56,206 bases of DNA from NCBI RefSeq assembly GCF_004764705.1, contig NZ_SHLX01000046.1, forward strand, positions 1 through 56,206, in the 5' to 3' direction. The translations under genes were made by a program, and so were the position numbers. Shown here in pieces: positions 7,924 to 16,351 of the stretch (its first letter is position 1; each line of letters starts with the position of its first letter). The stretch comes from Paenibacillus cymbidii (lineage in GTDB: Bacteria; Bacillota; Bacilli; Paenibacillales; NBRC-103111). The notes under the pieces were generated by a model. The model was not told the DNA's origin. It did not search any database and saw only the letters and a program-made list of their open reading frames with translations.

Positions 7924-8166
7924 ATGAGCAAATCTTACGAGCAAGCGGCGCGCGTGTTTTGGAGTTTGCCGCAGAAGCCGGCGGAGGAGCGGAACCGCGA
8001 CCGGCTGTTCCGGGACGATCAAATCCTTCACGACCATCTGGAGCGGGAAATCGCTCTGCATTTGCCGGAGGTCGGTGTGCGGCCTTGGCTTCTGCAGTCT
8101 TGTCGCTTCCGGGATGAAGCGTTGAAAGGAAAAGGACCTCATCGTCCGCTATGCGGGGACGATTGA
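7924..8166 (+). pseudogene. 5' remnant of a class I SAM-dependent methyltransferase-like gene
   Basis: The frame begins with a good GAGAGGA ribosome binding site and an ATG (MSKSYEQAARVFWSLP...). About 50 residues resemble the N-terminus of Firmicute methyltransferases that lead into a Rossmann glycine motif. After LPEVG the expected DAGxGxGR motif is missing. The frame runs into unrelated sequence (VRPWLLQ...) and stops inside the terminator of the opposite-strand gene. I read this as a gene broken by deletion. A genuine 81-residue protein is possible but less likely. Confidence 0.5.
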
Positions 8167-8174
8167 GGTCCTTT
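8127..8174 (-). terminator. Terminator of the Gly/Pro-rich gene
   Basis: AAAGGACCTCA (8131-8141) pairs with TGAGGTCCTTT (8164-8174), extended by GTCC/GGAC. On the minus strand the stem is followed by TTCCTTTC. It lies just beyond the stop codon at 8203 of the minus-strand gene. Confidence 0.75.
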
Positions 8175-8202
8175 CGCGTGCAAAAATGGTGCGCCTGCCG
8201 CT

Positions 8203-8694
8203 TCAGAAGCAAGTGAACTGATCGATGAAGCGCAAGTCGAGGCCGAAGTATTGCCAGAAGCCGAAGGGGCCGAAGCCTACCCACTTGAAGCCGGCTATCG
8301 AGTGGCGGCCGACGAACGTAAGGTACGCCCAGTACGATTGGCCGTTCGTTTGCCAAATATAGACGTACCGGAACCGGCAGCCGGCGATGGCGCCGGGATC
8401 GACGGCGAATACGCCCGGGCCTGCGGCCAGCGGTTTCTGCGGCGTAAACGTCGGCGGCGGCGATTGCGGCGGGCTGCCCGCTTGTGCGCCGCCCGGGCCG
8501 CCGGGCCCGCCGGGTCCGGGACCCATGCCCGGCCCTCCGGGCGGGAAACCGGGACCACCCGGCGGGAAGCCGGGGCCACCCGGCGGGAAACCGGGGCCCA
8601 TGCCGGGGCCTCCCGGCGGAAATCCGGGGCCGCCCGGACCTCCTGGGCCTTGACCGGGGAATATATTGCCGAAGTTCGGCAGTTGTCGCGACAT
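8203..8694 (-). CDS. Collagen-like Gly/Pro-rich protein with aromatic C-terminal domain
   Basis: The protein has 163 residues. Residues about 15-70 are Gly-Pro-Pro type repeats (GFPPGGPGF units, partly exact tandem copies). A Pro/Gln linker follows, then a compact domain of about 70 residues rich in Trp, Tyr and Phe (RYVYIWQTNGQSYWAYLTF...). No signal peptide is seen. Such proteins in spore formers are often spore-surface components, but that is inference. The start ATG at 8694 follows GAAGGGAAG; the frame stays open upstream without a better start. It is divergent from thyA. Confidence 0.75.
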   Translation of the reverse strand: MSRQLPNFGNIFPGQGPGGPGGPGFPPGGPGMGPGFPPGGPGFPPGGPGFPPGGPGMGPGPGGPGGPGGAQAGSPPQSPPPTFTPQKPLAAGPGVFAVDPGAIAGCRFRYVYIWQTNGQSYWAYLTFVGRHSIAGFKWVGFGPFGFWQYFGLDLRFIDQFTCF

Positions 8695-8881
8695 GTTATC
8701 ATCTTCCCTTCCATCAATAGTGATAGCGGATCCGCCAACCTTGGGCAGGGGCAAACGCCCGCATCCTCTTGCGACAGTATATGTGGCAGACGCCCGGCGC
8801 TCTGGGCGCCCGCCCAGAGACGGCAAAAAATATTTCGCCGCTGCGGCGACCCGCGGGTTCCGAAACTCCGCCGGAAGCAGC

Positions 8882-8910
8882 TTGTCCTCTCGGCGAACAC
8901 GACTTATAAT
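8882..8910 (+). promoter_or_regulatory. Promoter of thyA-folA
   Basis: TTGTCC (8882-8887) and a perfect TATAAT (8905-8910) are spaced by 17 bases, about 54 bases upstream of the thyA start. Confidence 0.7.
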
Positions 8911-8963
8911 GAAACAATACTATCGGCGGCGCGCGGCGCAACCGGCCGATTCCGAGGTGGACG

Positions 8964-9758
8964 ATGAAAGCTTATTTGGACTTGCTGCAAGATATATTGG
9001 ATCACGGCGTTCGCAAGGAAGACCGCACCGGCACGGGCACCATCTCCGTGTTCGGCCGGCAGATGAGAATCGATCTGGCGCAAGGCTTCCCGCTTCTGAC
9101 GACGAAGAAGCTGCATATCAAATCGATCGTGCACGAGCTGCTTTGGTTTATTAGCGGAGCTACGAACGTCGGCTACTTGCGCGACAACGGCGTGACGATT
9201 TGGGACGAATGGGCGGACGAAGCCGGCAACCTTGGGCGCGTCTACGGGGCGCAGTGGCGCACTTGGCTGGCGCCGAACGGGCAAACGATCGACCAGATCG
9301 CCGGCGTAATCCGGCAGATCAGGGAGAAGCCCGATTCCCGCCGGCATCTGGTCAGCGCGTGGAATCCGGCGGAGGTGGACGGCATGGCGCTGCCGCCTTG
9401 CCATTATGCGTTTCAATTCTATGTGGCGAACGGGAAGTTATCCTGCATGTTCCAGATGCGTTCGGTCGACACCTTCCTCGGGTTGCCGTTCAATCTGGCG
9501 TCTTACGCGCTGCTGACGCACATGGTGGCGCAGCAATGCGAGCTGGAAGCGGGCGACTTGATTTGGACGGGCGGGGACGTGCACATTTATTTGAATCATC
9601 TGGAGCAGGTGAACCGGCAGTTGTCGCGGGAACCGCGGGCGCTTCCGGAGCTGCGGATCAAACGCCGGCCGGAAACGATTTTCGACTACGAGTACGACGA
9701 TTTCGAATTTATCGGCTACGATCCGCTGCCGGGCATCAAGGCGCCGATCGCCGTTTAG
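8964..9758 (+). CDS. thyA: Thymidylate synthase
   Basis: The enzyme methylates dUMP to dTMP using methylenetetrahydrofolate. It has 264 residues, identical in length to the E. coli enzyme. The catalytic cysteine is Cys146 in LPPCHYAFQFYV. The phosphate-binding arginines lie in DRTGTGT (near 20) and SRRHLVSAWNP (about 125-135). The dihydrofolate it releases is recycled by the product of the next gene, 19 bases downstream, so thyA and folA form a natural operon. Confidence 0.98.
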   Translation: MKAYLDLLQDILDHGVRKEDRTGTGTISVFGRQMRIDLAQGFPLLTTKKLHIKSIVHELLWFISGATNVGYLRDNGVTIWDEWADEAGNLGRVYGAQWRTWLAPNGQTIDQIAGVIRQIREKPDSRRHLVSAWNPAEVDGMALPPCHYAFQFYVANGKLSCMFQMRSVDTFLGLPFNLASYALLTHMVAQQCELEAGDLIWTGGDVHIYLNHLEQVNRQLSREPRALPELRIKRRPETIFDYEYDDFEFIGYDPLPGIKAPIAV

Positions 9759-9777
9759 GCGGAAGGGGAGGTTTCGC

Positions 9778-10269
9778 ATGACCGTATCGTTCTTGCTGGC
9801 CATGGGCCGCAACCGCGAAATCGGCAAAAACAACAGCCTGCCATGGCGGCTGCCGGCCGATCTCGCTTACGTCAAGCAGTTGACGATGGGCCATGTGCTG
9901 CTGATGGGGCGGCGCACCTACGAATCGATCGGCCGGCCGCTTAAAGGACGGACGAACGTCATCATGACGCGGGACCGAGAATTCCGGGCGGAAGGCTGCG
10001 AGGTGGCGCATACGGTGGACGAGGCGCTGGCCCGTTACGGAGACCGAGAGCTGTTCATCTTTGGCGGCGCCGATATTTACCGGCTGTTCATGCCGGTTGC
10101 GGAGCGGCTGTACATCACGCAAATCGACGCCGCGTTCGAAGCGGATACTTATTTCCCCGCGCTCGAACCGGGCGTTTGGGAGCTTGTTTCCCGCAAGCCG
10201 GGGGTCACCGACGAGAAGAACCCGTACACGTACCATTTTGAAGTATACGAACGCAAGCAGCGTTCCTGA
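9778..10269 (+). CDS. folA: Dihydrofolate reductase
   Basis: The 163-residue enzyme reduces dihydrofolate to tetrahydrofolate with NADPH. The N-terminus MTVSFLLAMGRNREIGKNNS is typical. The substrate-binding acid is Asp28 in LPWRLPADL, and the NADPH motif GRRTYESIGRPLKGRTN is intact. It starts after GGGGAGG, 19 bases behind thyA, and shares the promoter at 8882-8910. Confidence 0.98.
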   Translation: MTVSFLLAMGRNREIGKNNSLPWRLPADLAYVKQLTMGHVLLMGRRTYESIGRPLKGRTNVIMTRDREFRAEGCEVAHTVDEALARYGDRELFIFGGADIYRLFMPVAERLYITQIDAAFEADTYFPALEPGVWELVSRKPGVTDEKNPYTYHFEVYERKQRS

Positions 10270-10349
10270 TGAGGTTTGACACACTCCGAAGGTTCAAGAT
10301 CAGCTCTTTATGCTATTATAAAATCAAACGATCAAGCGAGGTGAGGCTG

Positions 10350-10610
10350 ATGAAGTGGGAACAAATTATGGAACAGCATCCGAGTCGTTTTGTGTTGGTG
10401 GAAGCGTTAAAAGCCAGTTCAAGCAATCGATTGCGGCACCTTGAGGACATGACCGTCATTCAAGATTACGATAATCCGCAAGAAGCATGGAGCGGATACA
10501 AACACTTTCACAAGTTATATCCAACACGAGAGCTGTACGTGTTCCATACCAGCCGAGCCGATGCAGAGGTCGTGGAAGAAATATTCTCAGGAGTGCGGCA
10601 ACACCAATGA
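10350..10610 (+). CDS. Small protein of unknown function, coupled to a protease-like gene
   Basis: The predicted protein has 86 residues, mixed charge, no signal peptide and no membrane segment. The start ATG at 10350 follows GAGGTGAGG. Its stop overlaps the next start (ATGA, four bases), so the two are translated together. Base composition is visibly more AT-rich than thyA-folA upstream, suggesting acquisition. I recognise no family motif. Confidence 0.75.
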   Translation: MKWEQIMEQHPSRFVLVEALKASSSNRLRHLEDMTVIQDYDNPQEAWSGYKHFHKLYPTRELYVFHTSRADAEVVEEIFSGVRQHQ

Positions 10611-10996
10611 ACATACGTCTCCACAATGGATTGCCGATAGTCACCTTAACATTAACGCTTCATGATCTGAAAATTAAACTGCCAAATGTATTATTCGATA
10701 CTGGATGTGCCGCGACAATATTTGATACGGATTTACTTGCCCCGATTGGTATTCAGATTGATTTCATTCACGGTAAAGCCAAAAGAATGTACGGAGTGGG
10801 TGGAACAAGCGAAGTCTGCTATGAACAAATCATTCCTCATTTGAAGATTGAACATGTCCAATTGGAGACTTTCCCTGTACAGCTCGGATCGGTTCAAGAG
10901 CCTTACGGGTTCGATGGCATACTGGGCATCGATTTTATGATGAAAGCCAAAAGCAAGGTTGACTTTGAAACGATGCGGATACATTATTCCGAATAA
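10607..10996 (+). CDS. Retropepsin-like aspartyl protease family protein
   Basis: The 129-residue protein holds one retropepsin-type motif: FDTGCAATIF near residue 28 (D-T-G catalytic triad), with a later GILGIDFM turn that corresponds to the family's second hydrophobic glycine motif. A single-domain protein of this kind would act as a homodimer. No signal sequence is visible, so it is probably cytoplasmic. It overlaps the preceding small gene by four bases and ends before a bidirectional terminator. The substrate is unknown. Confidence 0.8.
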   Translation: MNIRLHNGLPIVTLTLTLHDLKIKLPNVLFDTGCAATIFDTDLLAPIGIQIDFIHGKAKRMYGVGGTSEVCYEQIIPHLKIEHVQLETFPVQLGSVQEPYGFDGILGIDFMMKAKSKVDFETMRIHYSE

Positions 10997-11017
10997 CCCG
11001 CATCTCCTTCCAAACGC

Positions 11018-11055
11018 AAAGAAAGGGAAGCGCCCCAAGGCGTTTCCCTTTCTTT
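11018..11055. terminator. Bidirectional terminator
   Basis: AAAGAAAGGGAAGCGCC (11018-11034) pairs almost perfectly with GGCGTTTCCCTTTCTTT (11039-11055). T-rich tails occur on both strands. It separates the protease gene from the convergent Crp/Fnr gene. Confidence 0.85.
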
Positions 11056-11811
11056 TCATGAAGACGAGGCGGACTTGTTTTGGCCCGAGGAGCCGGGCGA
11101 CAGCTTGTCCTGCAGCCGCTTCATATCGAGAATCGTAATCATCTTGTTGCGGATGGCGATAATGTTCTCGTCCTGCAGCTCAAGGTACACCTTGGTCACC
11201 GATTCCCGCACCGTACCGACCATGTTGGCCACTTGCTGGTGCGTCAGTTTGATGTTGACGACCGTCTTGTTCATCTGGCGGACGCCGTATTCGTCGGCCA
11301 ACCGCAGGATCATTTTGTAGATGCGCGTGCGCACGTCAAGGAACGTCAAATCCTCGATCTGTTCGTTCGCCTTGCTGAGCCGTTCCGCCAGCGTCTCGAG
11401 CAGCTTGAGCGCAAGCTGCGGACATTTCACCAGGAAGCGGGAAAACTCCGAGCGCTGCAGCACGTAGAGCGTTGTCGGCTCCAGCGTTTCGGCGGTCGCG
11501 GATCGCTTCATCTGCTTGTGAATAAGCGCCATGTCGCCAAAAAAATCGCCCTCGCGAAACAAGGCAAGGATGATTTCTTTGAACTCGTCAATCCGGTATA
11601 TTTTGACCAGGCCCGACTTGATGATGAAAAAGTCGTCCCCCGGATCCCCTTCGAAAAACAGGATGGTGCCCTTCTTGTATTTGCGCTCGATGAACAGCGG
11701 CGACATCGTTTCCAGGTCGTCCAGCGACAACTCTTCGAACAGCGGGACTTCTTTCAGTAATTCGGCTATACTTGGTGCTTTCATCGCATCAACCCATTCG
11801 TCGCTAACCAT
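11056..11811 (-). CDS. Crp/Fnr family transcriptional regulator
   Basis: The protein has about 251 residues. An N-terminal cyclic-nucleotide-binding beta-roll (about 15-130) contains FFEGDPGDDFFIIKSG and FREGDFFGDMALI. A C-terminal winged HTH carries the recognition stretch THQQVANMVGTVRESVTK. There is no FNR-type cysteine cluster at the N-terminus, so it is unlikely to bind an iron-sulfur centre. An upstream in-frame GTG at 11832 would add seven residues. It follows the HD-GYP gene, with about 40 bases or fewer between them, so the two may be co-transcribed. Confidence 0.9.
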   Translation of the reverse strand: MVSDEWVDAMKAPSIAELLKEVPLFEELSLDDLETMSPLFIERKYKKGTILFFEGDPGDDFFIIKSGLVKIYRIDEFKEIILALFREGDFFGDMALIHKQMKRSATAETLEPTTLYVLQRSEFSRFLVKCPQLALKLLETLAERLSKANEQIEDLTFLDVRTRIYKMILRLADEYGVRQMNKTVVNIKLTHQQVANMVGTVRESVTKVYLELQDENIIAIRNKMITILDMKRLQDKLSPGSSGQNKSASSS

Positions 11812-11850
11812 GATTCTTTCTTCTTTCGACACGAACGCGGCAAATCCTGC

Positions 11851-12975
11851 TTAAGAAACGGTCATTTTTGGCGAATCGCCTGCAATGGAGTCGATCATGA
11901 TGGACAAATGCCTGGAGAGGTCGATTTCGAAAGGGGTTTTTACCGTTTCTTTGGCTTCGTTCTGCAAGATCCGAATGACGGGGCGCTGCTTGATTGTGGG
12001 ATTGATGCGCGACACGACGCCGCGTTCGCCGGTGCTCAGCGTGACATTAATGCCCGTCGGGTAAATCGCCGTATGGTCGCGGAACAGCTCGACCTTGCGT
12101 TTGTCGTACAGGGTGCCGGCTCCGGTATACAGCACCTCCAGCGCCTGATGCGGCAGCATGGCGGGCCGATAGGCGCGCGGATTCGTCATGGCGTCGTAAG
12201 AATCGACAAGGCCAAGCCAGCGGGCGTCGTCCAGAATCTGGTCGCCGACGAGCCGGTTCGGGTAACCGCTGCCGTCGATCCGTTCATGATGCTGCAGGAT
12301 GCACTGGAGCGAATGCTCCGGGATAAACAAGTCGTTCTTCAGCAAATCGAACCCCAGCTCGGTGTGCTTGCGGATTTCCTGAATGTCGTGTTGGGTCAGC
12401 GGTTCCGTCTTCCGCAGAATCGACGGCGAGATTCGCGAATTGCCGACATCGTGCAGCAGCGCGGCGATGCCGAACGCCAGCTTCTCGTCTTCGCGATAGT
12501 GCTGCAGGGAGCCGATAACAGTAGCGTAAACGCTGGTGTTGATCGCGTTGCTGCAGTAGTGGCTTTCCCACTCGCTCGGCCGCATGACGTTGATGTTCAT
12601 CGGCACGATCATGTCGGGCATGTTCGCCGCAAGCTCGTCGTGAATGAGCTGCATCGCTTTGGTGACGCTGCGGGTCGCGGCGGAATACTCGGAGAACGAG
12701 CCCTGACCGAAATCTTCGCCGAACTTGCGGAACGCGTTGTAGACGGCAGCGTATGCGGTGCGCCTTGTTTCTTCGCTGATCGGCTCGAGGATGGCGATAT
12801 CTTCCGTCTGCGCGTCGATGATGTACAGGAAATCGAAGCCGAACCGTTCGAGCCGCTTGATCAGCGACTGGGTCAGCTCCGCATCCGCCCGCAGCAGCGT
12901 ATTGCCTTCAGGAGAGTAAACCGCTTTGCCCAACTTCATTCCGGGTACGCATTGCCGAATGGGAAGCAGTCTCAT
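11851..12975 (-). CDS. HD-GYP domain protein, probable c-di-GMP phosphodiesterase
   Basis: The 374-residue protein has an N-terminal region of about 130 residues and then an HD-GYP domain. The metal-binding HD pair lies in LLHDVGNS (175-176) and the diagnostic motif is HHERIDGSGYP (229-239). Family members hydrolyse cyclic di-GMP, lowering it to favour motility over matrix. The start at 12975 (MRLLPIRQCVPGM) follows GGGAGATGAGAG. The frame is open up to 13083 without a better start. The neighbouring Crp/Fnr regulator downstream suggests a signalling pair. Confidence 0.88.
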   Translation of the reverse strand: MRLLPIRQCVPGMKLGKAVYSPEGNTLLRADAELTQSLIKRLERFGFDFLYIIDAQTEDIAILEPISEETRRTAYAAVYNAFRKFGEDFGQGSFSEYSAATRSVTKAMQLIHDELAANMPDMIVPMNINVMRPSEWESHYCSNAINTSVYATVIGSLQHYREDEKLAFGIAALLHDVGNSRISPSILRKTEPLTQHDIQEIRKHTELGFDLLKNDLFIPEHSLQCILQHHERIDGSGYPNRLVGDQILDDARWLGLVDSYDAMTNPRAYRPAMLPHQALEVLYTGAGTLYDKRKVELFRDHTAIYPTGINVTLSTGERGVVSRINPTIKQRPVIRILQNEAKETVKTPFEIDLSRHLSIMIDSIAGDSPKMTVS

Positions 12976-13137
12976 ATGTCTCTCATCTCCCGTTCGTTCG
13001 TGTGCTCTTGCCAATACTAAATTATCACATACCGGGACCCAGTTGTTTGTGAAATAATAGACAGAAACTGCAATTGAGCGCAAAGTCCTGGGCCTATCGG
13101 TCCGAAAATAACCAAATTATGAGAGGAAATAGGACAA

Positions 13138-13178
13138 AAGCGAAAAGGCCCTCTCCCGAAGGAGGCGGGCCTTTCGCA
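13138..13178 (-). terminator. Terminator of the SLH-protein gene
   Basis: On the minus strand, GCGAAAGGCCCGCCTCC pairs with GGAGAGGGCCTTTTCGC around a TTCG loop, followed by TTTTG. It starts 19 bases after the stop at 13197. Confidence 0.85.
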
Positions 13179-13196
13179 TTCTCAAAAGGGCTGTTC

Positions 13197-15605
13197 TCAG
13201 TAACGCGGTACCGGGTTGTCGCTCAGTGCGGCGCGTTTCTCCAGGTAGCGGGTAAACGCAGTTGCCGCAACCGCGCGGCTGACGACCGACTTCGGCGCGA
13301 AGGCGCCGTCGTCGCCGGATGTCAGGATGCCAAGCTTCAGCGCGATGGCGACATGGCCTTTGTTCGTGACGTTGTCTGCGTCGGACACGTTCAGGTTGAA
13401 CAGGCCGTCAAGCTCGGCGAGCTTGTTGTAGCCAAGCGCGCGGACGATCAGTTGGGCCAGCTCGTCGCGGTTCATCGTGCCTTCCGGATTGAACGACGTA
13501 TCCGTTTTGTCGATGATGTTGTTGTCGACAGCCGCTTCGACGTACGAGAAGTAGGCCGAGCCGTTGGCGACGTCGGCGAACGACGCCTTGCGCGACGCGC
13601 CGTACGCTTGCGCATAGAAATTGCCGCCGTTCATCGCGGTAATCAGCATTTTGATCATTTCCCCGCGGGTCACGGCCTGATTCGGATTCGCTTTGCCGTC
13701 CTTGACGTCGAGCGCCTTGTACTCGATCATCAGCTGCAGCGCGTTTTCCGCCCAGTGTCCGGCGATATCGTCCGCCACAACCGGTCCGGGAACCGTCGTT
13801 TCGCCGGTATCGCGCGTTTTCCAATCGCCCGTCGTCGCATCGAGGTAAACGTTGTCGTTCGGATTGAGCGGCACGAGCTGGTAAATGAGCTGGGCTTCGC
13901 GTGACGCCGCCGCGGCTGCTGCCGACGAAGGCATGTAGCTGCTGAACATGATCGCATAGTTATCCGGCACGTAGTAGCGCTTCTCGACCTTGAACTGCGA
14001 CAGCAGCTTGTTTGCCGCTTCGTCCGCCGTGATCACGCTTGGCATTTGCTGCGGATAGTCGAACTTCTGGAAGTTGTTGTAGAAGCCGATCACTTCGCCG
14101 GTAATCAGGTTGACGGTGACGTTGGCGCCTTCGAATTCGCTCGGCACGCTGCCGTGCAGCAGGCGCTGGAAGTTGACGCTGACCGTGCGGGACGTCATGC
14201 CGCCCGCGGCCATCTTCATTTGCAGCAGCTGCTGATCGAGCGGATTCGCCTGGATCAGCGCCAATTGGTCGGTGTAGGCCGGCATCGCTTTTTTGATGAA
14301 GTCGACGGCGAGCGCTTCCGCCTTGTCCGTGCCGATCAGCTCCGGTTCGGGCGTACCTGCCGGCAAGCGGTCGTACAGGTACGGCTGGTTGCGGTTGTAG
14401 TTCGTCACTTCGCCGGTGCGGCTGTTGACCGTGGCGTTGATGTATTCCTGGTTGACGTCCTTGTCATCCTTGTAGTAGCGCCAGCTCAAATTCCACGAGG
14501 AGCCGCCTTTCAGCCCCGGGCTGGTGTCCGATTGTTCGTTGTAGGACGCGTTCTCGAGCACGGCGCCTTCCGGCAGCGGGAACAGCGCCGTTACGCGCGC
14601 GATTGCCTGGTCCTTGGTCAGATTGAGCGAACCGTCCGGCTTCGCCGCGAGCGGCTTGTCGGTCAAGGTGCCGCCGGCAGGTCCGTTCGAACGGCCGCTC
14701 AGGTCGTTGACGCGTTTGCCGGAATCGGCGTAAATTGCGGCCGTCACTGTGTTGTAAGCGAGTGCGACTTGCGTCGAGCCGGCCGGTTTCGGGTTATAAA
14801 TATTGATGTAAGTAAGGGCAGGGTTTTGTTTGAAAATGTAGGTGGCTTCCGTCGCGCTGAGCGTCTTTTCCGGTTTGGCGAACGTGACGCTGTCGTCCCA
14901 GTTGAAGCTGTAATCCGTCAGCTTGCCGGTGCCGTCAATGGTGAAGCTGATGCCGTTCTGCGGATACGGCACGCCGTTTTCCACGCGGTCGTAGCGAATC
15001 TGGTAGCGCACGTCGCCGGTCAGCGGCGTTTTGAACGAGCTTTCGTAGTCGTTGTTGTACGCCACGTTCGCTGCCTGGGAAGCGTTCATCTTCTGCAGCA
15101 AATCGCCGGCGAGCTGTTTCGCTTTGGCCAAATCGACCGGAGGCGGATAAACGGGCTTGCGGTCCGGATCGTTCTCGTAGCTGTTGTAGTTCAGCAGCTT
15201 GCCGTTGTCGCCGTCGATCGAAAAGTTGATGTTGCCAAAGTAACGGTCATCCTTCTGCTTGATATAGTTCAGATACCACACGCCATGCCCGGCCGGGACG
15301 TTGCTGGAATTGTAGTTGACCGACTGGAGTATGTAGCCTTCCGGAATGGCGATGTAGCCTGCGGCCAGTTCGATGGCCTTTTCCTTCGATATTTTGGCGT
15401 CGACTGCCGAGTCGTTGCCGGCTTTCGTGCCGGGCGGCAGTTCGCCTGCGGCGATCATCAAATTGATTTTTTCCTGCGACAGCGGTCCCCAGTTGACGCT
15501 TGGAGCCGGCACGGCGATCGCTTCGTCGGCGAATACGGGCGGCACCGTCGACAGCAGAAGCGCCGTGGACAGGCCGAGGATCGCCGTTTTTTTGCTGAGC
15601 TTCAT
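13197..15605 (-). CDS. S-layer-homology surface protein with YcdB/YcdC-type repeats
   Basis: The secreted protein has 802 residues. A Sec signal peptide (LGLSTALLLSTVPPVFADEA) cleaves near residue 28. Two long YcdB/YcdC-like (PepSY-related) repeats follow; each has a KAxELAxxYI / GxWxLxYxxxxD pattern and a GELTNYN-type ending. Three SLH domains form the C-terminus (DIAGHWAENALQLMIE, FADVANGSAYFSYVEAAVD, VSDADNVTNKGHVAIALKLG) and anchor it to pyruvylated secondary cell-wall polymer. The start at 15605 follows AAGGAGG. The PepSY-like parts may inhibit or chaperone proteases; no catalytic motif is seen. Confidence 0.88.
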   Translation of the reverse strand: MKLSKKTAILGLSTALLLSTVPPVFADEAIAVPAPSVNWGPLSQEKINLMIAAGELPPGTKAGNDSAVDAKISKEKAIELAAGYIAIPEGYILQSVNYNSSNVPAGHGVWYLNYIKQKDDRYFGNINFSIDGDNGKLLNYNSYENDPDRKPVYPPPVDLAKAKQLAGDLLQKMNASQAANVAYNNDYESSFKTPLTGDVRYQIRYDRVENGVPYPQNGISFTIDGTGKLTDYSFNWDDSVTFAKPEKTLSATEATYIFKQNPALTYINIYNPKPAGSTQVALAYNTVTAAIYADSGKRVNDLSGRSNGPAGGTLTDKPLAAKPDGSLNLTKDQAIARVTALFPLPEGAVLENASYNEQSDTSPGLKGGSSWNLSWRYYKDDKDVNQEYINATVNSRTGEVTNYNRNQPYLYDRLPAGTPEPELIGTDKAEALAVDFIKKAMPAYTDQLALIQANPLDQQLLQMKMAAGGMTSRTVSVNFQRLLHGSVPSEFEGANVTVNLITGEVIGFYNNFQKFDYPQQMPSVITADEAANKLLSQFKVEKRYYVPDNYAIMFSSYMPSSAAAAAASREAQLIYQLVPLNPNDNVYLDATTGDWKTRDTGETTVPGPVVADDIAGHWAENALQLMIEYKALDVKDGKANPNQAVTRGEMIKMLITAMNGGNFYAQAYGASRKASFADVANGSAYFSYVEAAVDNNIIDKTDTSFNPEGTMNRDELAQLIVRALGYNKLAELDGLFNLNVSDADNVTNKGHVAIALKLGILTSGDDGAFAPKSVVSRAVAATAFTRYLEKRAALSDNPVPRY

Positions 15606-15743
15606 TGCAATTCCTCCTTGATATGATTTGCGATGGATGGTGGCTTCGTTGCGATTACACGTTCTAAACGGCGGGAGGAAAGAAAAGGTTGCAGACGTTG
15701 CGGCGCTGTTTTTGAAAAAATTGTGTCCGGCCTCAGGCGCGCG

Positions 15744-15775
15744 AAAAGCCCCGGCTGCCATCATGCAGCCGGGGC
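15744..15775 (-). terminator. Terminator of the ybjQ / small membrane protein pair
   Basis: GCCCCGGCTGC (15748-15758) pairs perfectly with GCAGCCGGGGC (15765-15775); on the minus strand the stem is followed by TTTTC. It lies 13 bases after the stop at 15789. Confidence 0.88.
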
Positions 15776-15788
15776 CGGAAGAGAAGGA

Positions 15789-16031
15789 TTAGTCCTCGCG
15801 CACGTATTCCCGTTCTCCCGTGCGCGGATTGAAATAGACGCGGTACGTATGGCCGTCTTTCGGATCGACGAATCGTTCCGGGGTCGAGAGGAAGCCGTTG
15901 CTCGGCTTCGTTCTCGGCCCCGATTCGCCGCCTTGCTTGTAGCGCTTGTCGAAATACAGCCAGCCGAGCAGCAGCACCAGGACGAACAGAACGACCTGTA
16001 CGACGATCCAGCCGGTGAGAAAAGCCGGCAT
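15789..16031 (-). CDS. Small single-pass membrane protein
   Basis: The protein has 80 residues. One strong transmembrane helix spans about residues 5-27 (GWIVVQVVLFVLVLLLGWLY). A cytoplasmic tail ends in a charged motif, PKDGHTYRVYFNPRTGEREY. Its ATG shares one base with the stop of the ybjQ-type gene (TGATG), indicating coupling. The function is unknown. Confidence 0.8.
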   Translation of the reverse strand: MPAFLTGWIVVQVVLFVLVLLLGWLYFDKRYKQGGESGPRTKPSNGFLSTPERFVDPKDGHTYRVYFNPRTGEREYVRED

Positions 16032-16351
16032 CAGCGCTGCGCCACCCTTACCGCGGTGCCGTAGGCGACGATTTCGCTCATGTTCGTGCCGATGTCGCCG
16101 CTGTCGAAGCGCATCATGACGATGGCGTTGGCGCCCATCGCGGCGGCATTTTGCACCATGCGGTCCATCGCCTGGCGGCGGGCGTCTTCGATCATTTGTG
16201 TATACTGCTTCACTTCGCCGCCGACAAGCCCCTTCAGCGAAGCGAGAATGTCGCCGCCGACGCCGCGCGCGCGGACGACGACGCCGAATGCCGTGCCGAA
16301 CGTTTCGACGATGTCGTGGCCGCTAATGTTTTCCGTTGTTGCGATAATCAT
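16031..16351 (-). CDS. YbjQ/UPF0145 family protein
   Basis: The 106-residue protein matches the YbjQ (heavy-metal-binding-like) family. Family features are the start MIIATTENISGHDIVETFG, a central RDArGGRS-like stretch here reading ARGVGGDILASLKGLVGGE, and the C-terminal VGANAIVMMRFDSGDIG type motif. Members form pentamers; the biochemical role is not established. AAGGAG precedes the ATG at 16351. It is the first gene of a two-gene unit with the membrane protein that follows. Confidence 0.88.
   Translation of the reverse strand: MIIATTENISGHDIVETFGTAFGVVVRARGVGGDILASLKGLVGGEVKQYTQMIEDARRQAMDRMVQNAAAMGANAIVMMRFDSGDIGTNMSEIVAYGTAVRVAQR

Noticed and set aside
10276..10322. Promoter TTGACA near 10276 with a TATAAA-like box
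   Set aside because: The distance between the boxes is far from 17 bases, so the pair is not convincing.
14046..15626. Plus-strand ORF of 526 codons opposite the SLH-protein gene
   Set aside because: No SD or family motif; it is antisense to a gene with signal peptide and three SLH domains.
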